22,807 nucleotides of DNA. Source: an uncultured Oscillospiraceae bacterium (GTDB lineage: Bacteria; Bacillota; Clostridia; Oscillospirales; Acutalibacteraceae). Shown piece by piece: positions 1 to 7,086 of the stretch. Below the pieces are notes generated by a model that ran no database searches, was not told the DNA's origin, and worked only from the letters and a program-made list of their open reading frames with translations. The position numbers were made by a program, and so were the translations under genes. Numbering within the stretch: position 1 is the first letter of the stretch; every line of letters begins with the position of its first letter. The DNA lies in the NCBI GenBank assembly GCA_900550315.1, contig URRK01000006.1, forward strand, positions 1-22,807, given 5' to 3'.

Positions 1-380
1 GAGAGCTGCACATTGTTAATATCGGTCGTCATGCGGGTAACTAACGAGGAGGTAGAAAATTTATCAATATTTTGAAACGAAAAAGATTGCACCCGATTAA
101 AAACATCCTGCCGCAAATTTTTGGCAAACCCGGCCGAGGCCTTGGCACAGGTAACGCCGGCAATGCCGCCGCAGCTTAGCGAAATTACCGCCATGCCAAC
201 CAGCAGCAGGCCGGTTTTTAAAACAAAGCTTAAATCTGCTCCCGCTTTAATTTGGTTAATAAGGTTGGCGGTAATTAGGGGGATAAAACATTCTATAACC
301 GCTTCGCCCGCAATAAAAATAAAGGTAAGCACCGAGGGGGCCTTGTATTCCCGAATGCTTTGCATAAACCTTTTTAGCAT
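1..380 (-). CDS. ABC exporter, N-terminal part (3' end outside window)
   Basis: The reverse strand encodes the first ~126 residues of a type-1 ABC exporter, which would pump a substrate across the membrane by ATP hydrolysis. Two hydrophobic segments are visible (about residues 13-35 and 50-75). They are followed by the characteristic cytoplasmic-loop pattern with NLRQDVFNRVQSFSF and then RMTTDINNVQ, which occurs in bacterial multidrug/lipid-type exporters that fuse membrane and ATPase domains. The nucleotide-binding domain lies beyond the window edge. The ATG at 380 is preferred because AAAGG lies about 11 bases upstream; a second in-frame ATG at 365 has a worse-placed site. Clostridial relatives are usually heterodimers with an adjacent partner gene, which cannot be checked here. 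Substrate unknown. Confidence 0.88.
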   Translation of the reverse strand, partial: MLKRFMQSIREYKAPSVLTFIFIAGEAVIECFIPLITANLINQIKAGADLSFVLKTGLLLVGMAVISLSCGGIAGVTCAKASAGFAKNLRQDVFNRVQSFSFQNIDKFSTSSLVTRMTTDINNVQL

Positions 381-415
381 TTTTAAAAGAACCTTTCTTT
401 TTTAAAATAATGTGC

Positions 416-500
416 GTCGGCCTGCAACCGGCCAATGGGTAAGGCCGGGCGGTGCTGCTTTTGCCCCAAAACCAAGGGGCAGCAGTTAGCTTTTGCCGAC
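416..500 (-). ncRNA. Candidate structured leader RNA (three-way junction)
   Basis: On the transcript of the ABC exporter, 500-495 (GUCGGC) can pair with 421-416 (GCCGAC). This closes a junction holding two further hairpins. The first has 485-476 paired with 467-463 and 459-455, with a 3-base bulge and an 8-base loop. The second has 448-443 (CCGGCC) paired with 433-428 (GGCCGG), with a 9-base loop. The element ends about 35 bases before the start codon. I do not recognise a known riboswitch class. It could be a regulatory leader or a dispersed structured repeat. Confidence 0.4.
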
Positions 501-553
501 CAAACGAAGTAGCGAGATCAGGCAGTGTCTTGGGCTACCGGCCAAAACAAAAG

Positions 554-572
554 AAACACCCGGCGGGTGTTT
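554..572 (-). terminator. Terminator-like hairpin in ABC leader (attenuator candidate)
   Basis: A perfect 8-bp stem AAACACCC/GGGTGTTT with a 3-base loop is followed on the minus strand by a T-rich run (CTTTTGTTTTGG). It lies about 100 bases after the predicted start of ABC transcription and before the junction structure, so it could act as an attenuator. On the plus strand it is also followed by a short T run, so orientation is not certain. Confidence 0.4.
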
Positions 573-679
573 GGTGCTTTTTTTGCCAAATGCCCGCAGC
601 CAAGTCTGCCTAAAAGGGCAAAAATCAGCGCCTTTTACCCCAATTTTGGCCAACGCCGTTTTGCCGCAGTGTAATATAC

Positions 680-708
680 ATTATAGTAAATTTTTAGGCT
701 TTTTTCAA
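680..708 (-). promoter_or_regulatory. Sigma-A promoter for the ABC exporter
   Basis: Reading the minus strand, TTGAAA (708-703), a 17-base spacer and TATAAT (685-680) form a near-consensus vegetative promoter. Transcription would start near 673, giving a leader of about 290 bases before the ABC start codon at 380. No other good promoter was seen closer to the gene. Confidence 0.7.
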
Positions 709-954
709 GTAAATTTTTTTAAATCAATTGGTTTTAAAGCTTAAAAAAAGTTGCTTTGGGCATTTAGTTTGTGCCAAAACGGGCAATAAAATCGGTAGGG
801 ATAAAAAAGTTAAGACTTAAACCGCAAAAGCCCCCAAAAGCAAGGGCTTAAACCGCCACTGTTAAAAAGCAAAAACCCTTAAAAACAAAGGTTTAAAATT
901 GGCCTAACGGGGTTTTGGTTTTTAAACGGAGCGTAGGCTTTTTAATGGTTTTAT
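709..954. other. Intergenic stretch between divergent promoters
   Basis: No gene is supported here. The sequence is A/T-rich between the ABC promoter (minus) and the DUF2953 promoter (plus). It contains a short direct repeat (CTTAAACCGC near 811 and 847). Confidence 0.5.
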
Positions 955-983
955 TTGACAACGGTTTTTTGGCATGGTATAAT
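955..983 (+). promoter_or_regulatory. Consensus sigma-A promoter for DUF2953-gerW
   Basis: TTGACA at 955-960, a 17-base spacer and TATAAT at 978-983, with an extended -10 TG at 975-976. This is a perfect consensus match and lies about 50 bases before the GTG start at 1034. It makes the DUF2953-gerW pair an independent transcription unit rather than the tail of an upstream operon. Confidence 0.85.
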
Positions 984-1033
984 TTTTAGCAGAGCAATAA
1001 AACCGTTTAAGGGGTTTAATAGGGGGTGAGGGC

Positions 1034-1690
1034 GTGCTTGCTTTAAAAATTGTTGGCCTGGTGCTGCTGTGCCTGGCGGCCGTTATGTTGCTGCTGCTTT
1101 TGCTGCGGGTTCGGCTTCGCGTTTTTACCAAAAGCCAGCACGCCCTTTGTGTAGAGCTGCGCGTTTTATTTTTGCGTTTTACCCTGCTGGGCGGCCAGCC
1201 AAAAAAAGAAAATTCGCCCCCTAAAAGAACAAAAAAGCAGGGCAAACTAAGCTTGTGGCAGCGGTTTAAAGCCTTTTTGGGGCTGCCCGCCAGCGAACAG
1301 GTGCAAAAGCTGCAAAGCGCCGTGCAAAAAAACGGCGCAGCCAGCCAGCTAAAGCAAATTGCAGGCCTTTTAAAACCGGCTTTGCAGGCGGCCTCAGCCG
1401 TTTTAAAAAAACTGCGGGTGCAGCGGTTAAGGCTAAACTACACCGCCGGGGGCGAGGCGGCCGAGGCCGCCGTAAGCTACGGGTTGGCCTGCGCCGTGCT
1501 TTACCCGCTGTGCGAGCTGGTGCAACAGTTGCCAAACGCCAAAAAAAACGCGGTGCAGCCGCAGCTGCAATGCAATTACAATGCGGCGGGCTCGCAGTTT
1601 TTGTTTGAGCTTGCCGTTTCGGTTCGGGTGGTTTATTTGGCGGCCGCCGGGGTAAAATTTTTAAAACAGTATTTAAACCAAAAGAAATAA
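1034..1690 (+). CDS. DUF2953 domain protein
   Basis: This 218-residue protein has one N-terminal hydrophobic segment (about residues 5-24, Leu/Val rich). A basic, Lys/Gln/Ala-rich region follows, then a C-terminal part with alternating hydrophobic strands (LRLNYTAGGEAAEAAVSYGLA and a final VYLAAAGVKFLKQYL). That layout, the length and the position directly upstream of gerW match the DUF2953 family of Firmicutes, which is commonly next to ytfJ/gerW. Its biochemical role is unknown; a membrane-linked role in sporulation or germination is only inferred from the neighbour. The GTG start follows AGGGGGTGAG at 1021-1030. A consensus promoter lies just upstream, and gerW begins 29 bases after the stop. 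Confidence 0.8.
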   Translation: MLALKIVGLVLLCLAAVMLLLLLLRVRLRVFTKSQHALCVELRVLFLRFTLLGGQPKKENSPPKRTKKQGKLSLWQRFKAFLGLPASEQVQKLQSAVQKNGAASQLKQIAGLLKPALQAASAVLKKLRVQRLRLNYTAGGEAAEAAVSYGLACAVLYPLCELVQQLPNAKKNAVQPQLQCNYNAAGSQFLFELAVSVRVVYLAAAGVKFLKQYLNQKK

Positions 1691-1719
1691 CGGTTTTAAC
1701 AAAATAACGGGGTGTTAAA

Positions 1720-2106
1720 ATGGCAAATAATTTAGAGCAAAGCAATCTGCTTTCGGTACTTAGCTACACGGCTGATAAGGTTTTGCAGCTTTCTAAAGAA
1801 AACAGCGTGCTGGGCGCGCCGGTGCAGCAGGGCAGCGTTACGGTAATTCCGCTTTCTAAAATATCAATTGGTTTTGCGGGCGGCGGATCCGACACGGTGG
1901 CATCGGCCGAAAAAAGCCAAAAGCACCCGGCGGGCGCGGGGGGCAAGGTTACCAAAACCCCGGCCGCAGTTTTGGTGCTTAATTTGCAAAACAGCGCGCA
2001 GCCGGTGCAAATGCTGCTGCCCGACCCGGCCGCCGACCAAAATTTAACCCAAAGCATTGGCACGGTTGCCGGTGCCATTAAGGCCTTATTAAAAAAGAAA
2101 AAATAA
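1720..2106 (+). CDS. gerW: GerW/YtfJ family spore protein
   Basis: This 128-residue protein matches the YtfJ/GerW family. In Bacillus that family is made in the forespore and is needed for germination through some germinant receptors. Diagnostic parts are the ISIGFAGGGSD segment (about residues 49-59), a Gly-rich stretch and the TPAAVLVLNL strand, followed by a Lys-rich C-terminus. The usual Gly-Gly-Gly-Ser-Gly-Ala-Gly segment is weakened here to PAGAGGKV. The ATG has a GGGGTG site 7 bases upstream. It is probably co-transcribed with the DUF2953 gene. Its presence is the main hint in this window that the organism belongs to a spore-forming lineage; it does not prove that spores are made. Confidence 0.85.
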   Translation: MANNLEQSNLLSVLSYTADKVLQLSKENSVLGAPVQQGSVTVIPLSKISIGFAGGGSDTVASAEKSQKHPAGAGGKVTKTPAAVLVLNLQNSAQPVQMLLPDPAADQNLTQSIGTVAGAIKALLKKKK

Positions 2107-2137
2107 CGCCGGCTGCCGTTAAAAGGGTTAAACCAAA

Positions 2138-2187
2138 ACAGTTTTCGTAATTTCTTTGGCTTACAGTTTTCGTAGTTCCTTTAGCTT
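2138..2187. repeat. 25-bp tandem duplication
   Basis: Two adjacent 25-base units (2138-2162 and 2163-2187), each beginning ACAGTTTTCGTA and ending GCTT, match at 22 of 25 positions. There are only two copies. The differences are two A/G and one T/C. Confidence 0.85.
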
Positions 2188-2453
2188 GCAGGCTTTAAAA
2201 TAAAACACGGCCTGCGGCAATAACAGCCCTTTTGTTGGCATAGCCGCGCTGCGCCGTGCCTTACCAAACCCTGCTTTACAACAACGCCTGCCTTACAACA
2301 AACCGGCAACGGCTTTAACGCAACTGGTTTTGTGCTAAAACTATGTAGAAAATAATTTGGCTCTAAAAATCACGCTAAAAATTGGAACAAAAAATCGAGT
2401 TAAAAAATTGGGTCATAAAAAATATTGCGCCAAAACTAAAATTTTCAAAAATT

Positions 2454-2512
2454 AAAAATATTTTGGCCGGCGGGTTTGCTAAAAAGCAAGCACCCGCCGG
2501 CCAATATTTTTT
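2454..2512 (+). terminator. Strong Rho-independent terminator
   Basis: A long G/C-rich stem (GGCCGGCGGGT at 2465-2475 pairing with 2492-2502, plus TTGCT/AGCAA) closes on an AAAA loop, with a GC bulge. A run of T follows at 2507-2512. A/T pairs extend the stem on both sides. It ends gerW transcription and insulates the EF-G-2 gene. Confidence 0.85.
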
Positions 2513-2572
2513 CGCAACAGTGGGCTGCCTGACTGTTTGCGGTATTTTTTTGCCATTTTAAATAAAAATAAC

Positions 2573-2604
2573 CTAATAATTATTAAATATTTAATAATTA
2601 TTAG
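2573..2604. promoter_or_regulatory. Perfect 32-bp palindrome, candidate operator
   Basis: The 32 bases are a perfect inverted repeat. They are built from two copies of the 12-bp palindrome TAATAATTATTA (2574-2585 and 2592-2603), whose centres are 18 bp apart around AATATT. The palindrome ends exactly where the -35 hexamer of the EF-G-2 promoter begins. Two similar A/T-rich boxes nearly two helical turns apart suggest a dimer-pair operator, but the cognate protein is unknown. Confidence 0.55.
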
Positions 2605-2633
2605 TTGAAAATAACAAATAACTGTGTTATACT
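2605..2633 (+). promoter_or_regulatory. Promoter of EF-G-2 gene
   Basis: TTGAAA at 2605-2610, a 17-base spacer and TATACT at 2628-2633, with an extended -10 TG at 2625-2626. Transcription should start near 2640. That excludes the upstream in-frame TTG at 2647 as a well-translated start and supports the ATG at 2683. Confidence 0.8.
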
Positions 2634-2682
2634 AAATACAATATAGTTGAACACTAAAAGTTTTATTAAAGGGGATCTTACC

Positions 2683-4737
2683 ATGAAACAATATTTAGCC
2701 AACAGCATTATGAATATTGCCCTGTTAGGGCACGCCAATTCCGGCAAATCCACCGTGGCTGAGGCTTTCATACATACCGCCGGGGCCAGCGAACGCATGG
2801 GCCAGGCCGGGGAAAAGAATTTAATAATGAATTTTGACGCCGAGGAGCGCCGCCGCGGGGTTTCGGTTTCTACCGCCGTTTTTCCGGTAGAGTGGCAGGG
2901 CAAAAAACTGAATTTATTGGATGCCCCCGGCCTGTTTGATTTTGCCGCCGGTGTGCGGGAGGCATTGAACGCCGCCGAAACGGCGCTGCTGGTGCTTTCG
3001 GGCAAATCGGGCTTAACGGTTGGTGCCGAGCAGTGCTTAGAGCTGGCGCGGGAAAACGGCCGCAGCATTGCGCTGTTTATTTCTAAATTAGATTCTGTAC
3101 ACGCCCAGTTTTACGGCATTATGTCTACCTTAGCGGGCAAGTACGGCGCGGCAATTTGCCCGGTTTTTGTGCCGATTTGCGATTCGGAGCACCGGGTGAC
3201 CGGCTTTGCCGATTTAGTGCAAAACCAATTTTACAGTTACCAAAACGGGGCGCTGCAGCCGATTGACGCCGTGCAGGACGATAATGTTGAATTAATGCGC
3301 ACCATGCTGCTGGAGGCAGTTGCCGCCGTTGACGAGGCGCTAATGGAAAAATATTTTTCCGGCGAGGCGTTTACCGTTGACGAAATTTTAACCGGGCTGA
3401 AAAAGGGCATGCTAAGCGGAGAAATTTGGCCGGTGTTCAGCGGTATAGGTCAGCAGGAGGTTGGCATTTTGCCGCTGCTGAATGTGTTAACGCAAATTGC
3501 ACCTACCGCTGCCGAAAAACCGGTGCAGTGCTTAAAGGGCGGGCAGCCGATCCAGCTGCCAATGAAGGGCGACGGCCCGGCGGCCGCCCTGGTGTTTAAA
3601 ACGGTTGCCGACCCGTTTGTTGGCAAGCTTTCGTACCTTAAGGTTGTTTCGGGCACCATTGGGGCCGATAGTCGGCTGCAAAACAGCCGCACCGGGCAGG
3701 CCGAAAAGCTAACCAAGTTAACCTTTATGAAGGCCGGAACGCCGGAGGAAACCACGCAGCTTACGGCCGGGGATATTGGCTGCGCCGTTAAGCTGGGAGA
3801 TGTTCTAACGGGCGACACCTTAAGCGCGCCGGAATTTGGCGCGGTAATCAGCAGTATTCCTTTCCCCAATCCCACCCACCGCATGGCGGTTTACCCGCGC
3901 AAAAAAGGGGAGGAGGAAAAAATTGCCGTCGGCCTGGCCCGCTTAATGGAGGAGGACCCCACCCTTCACTTTGCGGTGGACCCCGAAACCAAGGAATCGG
4001 TACTGAGTGGATTGGGCGAGCAGCATTTGGACGTTACTATTAGCCGGTTAAAAACCAAATTTGGGGTAGAGGTTGAGCTGCGCGAGCCTAAAGTGGCCTA
4101 CCGCGAAACCATTCGCGGAACGGTAAAGGTGCAGGGGCGGCACAAAAAGCAATCCGGCGGGCACGGCCAGTTTGGCGATGTTTGGATTGAATTTATGCCG
4201 TGCGACAGTGAGGACTTAGTGTTTGAGGAAAATATTTTTGGCGGCAGCGTGCCAAAATCGTACTTCCCCGCGGTTGAAAAGGGGCTGCAGGAGTCTATGA
4301 AAAAAGGCGTGCTGGCCGGGTTCCCCATGGTGGGGGTTAAGGCCGTGCTGTACGATGGCTCTTACCACCCGGTAGATTCCTCGGAAATGGCGTTTAAAAC
4401 GGCGGCCGCCCTGGCCTTTCGGGCCGGAATTCCGCAGGCTTCGCCCGTTATTTTAGAGCCCATTGGCAGCCTTACCGTTACCGCGCCGGACGACAATTTG
4501 GGTGATGTTATTGGCGATATTAACAAGCGCCGCGGCCGCGTGATTGGCATGACGCCGCTAAGCGGCCACCGGCAGGAAATTTTGGCCGAGGTGCCCATGG
4601 CGCAAATGGGCGGCTTTTCTACCGCCATGCGCTCGTTAACGCAGGGCCGCGCTGCCTTTACCCTAACCTTTGCCAGGTATGAGGACGCACCGCCGGCGGT
4701 TGCTGCCAAAATAGCACAGGAGCATAAAGCCGAATAA
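2683..4737 (+). CDS. fusA2: EF-G-2 type elongation factor G paralogue
   Basis: A 684-residue translational GTPase of the EF-G-like group that includes Thermus EF-G-2; it is not the main EF-G. Visible GTPase motifs are GHANSGKST (16-24), switch I Thr in GVSVSTA (~64), DAPG (80-83) and SKLD (134-137). Domain IV carries SGGHGQFGDVW, and GFPMVGVKAVLYDGSYHPVDSS follows in the EF-G-2 pattern. Canonical EF-G has His after the DTPG motif, needed for fast GTP hydrolysis; here that residue is Leu84. The ATG has AAAGGGG 8 bases upstream; an earlier TTG at 2647 is rejected. The gene stands alone between a dedicated promoter and terminators. EF-G-2 binds ribosomes and GTP in studied cases, but its cellular job is unsettled. 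A tetracycline-protection protein is less likely given the EF-G-2-like domain IV. Confidence 0.9.
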   Translation: MKQYLANSIMNIALLGHANSGKSTVAEAFIHTAGASERMGQAGEKNLIMNFDAEERRRGVSVSTAVFPVEWQGKKLNLLDAPGLFDFAAGVREALNAAETALLVLSGKSGLTVGAEQCLELARENGRSIALFISKLDSVHAQFYGIMSTLAGKYGAAICPVFVPICDSEHRVTGFADLVQNQFYSYQNGALQPIDAVQDDNVELMRTMLLEAVAAVDEALMEKYFSGEAFTVDEILTGLKKGMLSGEIWPVFSGIGQQEVGILPLLNVLTQIAPTAAEKPVQCLKGGQPIQLPMKGDGPAAALVFKTVADPFVGKLSYLKVVSGTIGADSRLQNSRTGQAEKLTKLTFMKAGTPEETTQLTAGDIGCAVKLGDVLTGDTLSAPEFGAVISSIPFPNPTHRMAVYPRKKGEEEKIAVGLARLMEEDPTLHFAVDPETKESVLSGLGEQHLDVTISRLKTKFGVEVELREPKVAYRETIRGTVKVQGRHKKQSGGHGQFGDVWIEFMPCDSEDLVFEENIFGGSVPKSYFPAVEKGLQESMKKGVLAGFPMVGVKAVLYDGSYHPVDSSEMAFKTAAALAFRAGIPQASPVILEPIGSLTVTAPDDNLGDVIGDINKRRGRVIGMTPLSGHRQEILAEVPMAQMGGFSTAMRSLTQGRAAFTLTFARYEDAPPAVAAKIAQEHKAE

Positions 4738-4766
4738 GCAAAACGGGGCAAAATTAAAAGAATAAA

Positions 4767-4802
4767 GCGGGGTGGTAAGGCGTTAACGCCTTACCACCCC
4801 GC
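4767..4802 (-). terminator. Hairpin terminator, T-tract on minus strand
   Basis: A perfect 36-base palindrome gives a 16-bp stem with a TTAA loop. On the plus strand no T run follows. On the minus strand the stem is followed by TTTATTCTTTTAATTTT, so it is a proper terminator for the leftward glycoside hydrolase transcript, about 195 bases past that gene's stop codon. Confidence 0.8.
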
Positions 4803-4923
4803 TGCGCGTTGCTTTGTGGGGGTGCCAAACTGTTACGGCAGGTGCGGCCGCCCTAAAGGCCAACAACCGGCCCAATTTAGCTTGTTGTTTTTAAGGCGGC
4901 GGCTTTACGCCCCTTTATAACCC

Positions 4924-4953
4924 AAAGCCCGCAGGTTAACCTGCGGGCTTTTT
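4924..4953 (+). terminator. Hairpin terminator, T-tract on plus strand
   Basis: AAAGCCCGCAGG / CCTGCGGGCTTT stem with a TTAA loop followed by five T on the plus strand. It best serves the EF-G-2 transcript. In the minus direction only three T follow the stem, so leftward termination would be weak. Confidence 0.85.
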
Positions 4954-4996
4954 GCCGCTTTAGTTTTTAAAAGAAAGCGGTAAAAGGCTATTGTTT

Positions 4997-6919
4997 TTAA
5001 AAAATCGAGGGCTGCGGGGTGCATTTTAAAATAATGCCGTCATTCGCGTTTAACTGCAAATTGCCGCTGCTAAAGCTGCCGCCGCAAGGGGTTGTAACCT
5101 GCAGCGGGCGGTTTAAGGTAAGCGGGGTGCAAATCGGCTCGTTGCTGTAGTTTATGGCAACTAAGTAGCAGCTGCCGTCGGGGCAGGGGTGTTCGGTTAG
5201 GCAAACAAAGGGGTTAGGCGTTTCGGCCAGCCGGGTAAGCCCCTGCTTTTGGGCCAACAGGCGGTAAAGGTTAAAGTATTCCGGCGCGTTCTTTTCAAAA
5301 AACACGCCCTTGGTTTGGGCCAAGTGTTTTTCCAGCGGTAGGGTTAAAAAGTAAACGCGGCCCTTGCCAAGCCGGTTGCAAAAAAACACCGGCTCCCCCT
5401 TTTCGTTGCGGGCCAAAATTTGCGCGGTAAAATTGCCCGGCGTTAGGGTGTAGGTTGGTAAAACGGGGTACGCTTTGCCGTTTAAAAGAATGCTTTGGGG
5501 CTGTGCCGTTTTGCAGCGGGCATTTATTTCAACGCCGGTAATTTCGGGCAGCTGGCGGAACAAGCCGGTATCGGCCGAATAGTAAAGGGCGGCGCCCTGC
5601 TCTACAAAATGCAGCAGCTCGTCTAACCGGTTTTTTGGTATAGATTTATTCCCCTCCACGCTGGGAAAAATGTATAGATCCGATTTTGGAATAGGGTCTA
5701 CCGCGTAGCAAAAGTTAACATCTATATTTGCCTGGGCGGCTAAAATGTAGGTGGCGCGCAGGGTGTTCCAATTCATGCTGCCGTCGTCCCGCGGAATAAT
5801 AACGGTGGCCTGGGTTTTGTGCGGCGGAAGCACCCCGCCCGGCAAGGCCTTTAAAACGCTTTGAAACTCGCGGTTTACAGCAACCAACGGCTTTTCCTGC
5901 AAATCTTTGGTAAAAAAGCCGTAATCGCTGCCAATGGTGTTCCAGCGGTAGGGGGCGTAGGTTAAGTGACCCTGGTCAAAGGCGCACCACCACATTACCC
6001 CGTGGCAGCCGTGCGCAAGACTGGCCCAAAGCGCGCCGCGGTAAAATTCAGCCTCGGTTTTTTTAGAGCAGTTCATGTACCCAATGGCTCCAAACTCTTG
6101 AATAAAGGTGGGAATTTTTGCAATATCTTCGCTAACCTGGCAGCGAAACGGTAAATCTAAAATCGGTTTTAGGCTGCAAAGCGGGTCGTCGGAGGTTTGA
6201 AAAATGTGGTACGGGTGGGTGGTGTGAATATCGCACATTTCAGAAATATTTTTAAAGTTTGAGGCCGAGCGCTCAATATCCGAATCACCTAACCCCGAAA
6301 TAATGGGGTGGTTCGGGTCGTAGGAGCGTGCAGCGTCGGCAATAAGGGTGCACCAAACATAAAAAATGTTGGGGTTGTTTTGGCAGCCGGGCAAATTCAC
6401 CGGCTCGTTGCCTAAGTCCCAGCCTAAAATGGCCGGCTGAGCCGCAAACCGCTTTACAAAGTATTTAACAAACCGCACCTGCCATTTTAAAACTTCCGGG
6501 TCGCTTAGCAGCTCGCGCCCCTCAAAGGCAGGGGGGCAGTAGGTGCGAAACGACATGTGCCCCGTAATTAACGCAACAATTAGCTTTAAGCCGTGTTTTT
6601 GGGCTAAGCGGCAAAAAACTTCAAACTTTTGGCAGGCGCTCTCACTAACGCCGGCACGCCCGGCCTCGGTGTCGGGCAGGGGGTCCTCGCCAAAGGCGTA
6701 CTCGTACACCTTGGTGGTAGACCCGTAAAGGGCGGTAAGGGGTTGAAACACCGGCCAAAGCGGAAAAACCCGCAAATGGGTAATGCCGGCGTTTTTCAGC
6801 AGCTTAAAATCGTTTTCTACTACGTGCTCGTCAAAATCGCGCCACATATTGATCGCGTTGCTCGAGGCCCAGTAGTTTATGCCGGTAAAAAAGCCGGTGT
6901 TAAAATCTGCGGTTTGCAT
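4997..6919 (-). CDS. Clan GH-A glycoside hydrolase (GH5/GH2-like), cytosolic
   Basis: A 640-residue enzyme predicted to hydrolyse a beta-linked sugar. Residues ~10-350 form a (beta/alpha)8 retaining-hydrolase domain. It shows LRVFPLWP (~49-56), the acid/base in GWDLGNEP (Glu172), THPYH (234-238) and the nucleophile in FIQEFGAIG (Glu275), then MWW (309-311). Residues ~370-570 resemble the middle and trimerisation regions of GH42/GH5-like enzymes, with a small beta domain at the end. There is no signal peptide, so it would act inside the cell on imported oligosaccharides; no transporter is in the window. The ATG at 6919 has AAGGAAG 8 bases upstream. It is divergent from an AraC-type regulator, which normally would activate it. 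Exact family (beta-mannosidase, glucosidase or galactosidase activity) cannot be set from sequence reading. A fragment of a close copy lies at 15578-15687. Confidence 0.85.
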   Translation of the reverse strand: MQTADFNTGFFTGINYWASSNAINMWRDFDEHVVENDFKLLKNAGITHLRVFPLWPVFQPLTALYGSTTKVYEYAFGEDPLPDTEAGRAGVSESACQKFEVFCRLAQKHGLKLIVALITGHMSFRTYCPPAFEGRELLSDPEVLKWQVRFVKYFVKRFAAQPAILGWDLGNEPVNLPGCQNNPNIFYVWCTLIADAARSYDPNHPIISGLGDSDIERSASNFKNISEMCDIHTTHPYHIFQTSDDPLCSLKPILDLPFRCQVSEDIAKIPTFIQEFGAIGYMNCSKKTEAEFYRGALWASLAHGCHGVMWWCAFDQGHLTYAPYRWNTIGSDYGFFTKDLQEKPLVAVNREFQSVLKALPGGVLPPHKTQATVIIPRDDGSMNWNTLRATYILAAQANIDVNFCYAVDPIPKSDLYIFPSVEGNKSIPKNRLDELLHFVEQGAALYYSADTGLFRQLPEITGVEINARCKTAQPQSILLNGKAYPVLPTYTLTPGNFTAQILARNEKGEPVFFCNRLGKGRVYFLTLPLEKHLAQTKGVFFEKNAPEYFNLYRLLAQKQGLTRLAETPNPFVCLTEHPCPDGSCYLVAINYSNEPICTPLTLNRPLQVTTPCGGSFSSGNLQLNANDGIILKCTPQPSIF

Positions 6920-6935
6920 AGCAACACTTCCTTAG

Positions 6936-6963
6936 TTGACATTTTTTAAGGTTATGGTATAAT
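6936..6963 (+). promoter_or_regulatory. Promoter of araC-like gene
   Basis: TTGACA at 6936-6941, a 16-base spacer and TATAAT at 6958-6963, with an extended -10 TG at 6955-6956. The resulting leader before the ATG at 7087 is about 115 bases. Confidence 0.8.
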
Positions 6964-6967
6964 TATA
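6962..6967 (-). promoter_or_regulatory. -10 element for the glycoside hydrolase, overlapping the araC -10
   Basis: The palindrome TATAATTATA (6958-6967) gives a perfect TATAAT on each strand. The minus-strand copy is well placed for the hydrolase gene (start about 43 bases on), but no good -35 is found 16-18 bases upstream. This is typical of a promoter that depends on an activator such as an AraC protein. Confidence 0.6.
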
Positions 6968-7086
6968 GCGTAAAAACTGGTAAAATAATTGCATTTTTTT
7001 AATATAAAACTGATATTTTTTCACGCTGTTTTTCGCGGCGGCCAAAACAGCTAAAAATGCCAAAACTATTTTAGAAGGAGCAGACC

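Larger units (their letters stand above)
2107..2572. other. Intergenic stretch after gerW
   Basis: No coding region is supported. The stretch contains an imperfect 25-bp tandem duplication (2138-2187), then an A/T-rich segment with scattered AAAAATTG-like words (about 2340-2455), then the strong terminator at 2454-2512. Transcripts from gerW could run about 350 bases before ending. Confidence 0.5.

Noticed and set aside
121..405. 94-residue plus-strand open frame
   Set aside because: It is antisense to the clear ABC exporter N-terminus.
493..744. 83-residue plus-strand open frame
   Set aside because: It lies antisense to the structured ABC leader and covers its promoter. There is no Shine-Dalgarno site and the protein has no recognisable features.
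2647..2682. Upstream TTG start for EF-G-2
   Set aside because: It would begin about 7 bases after the predicted transcription start with no ribosome site; the ATG at 2683 has AAAGGGG well placed.
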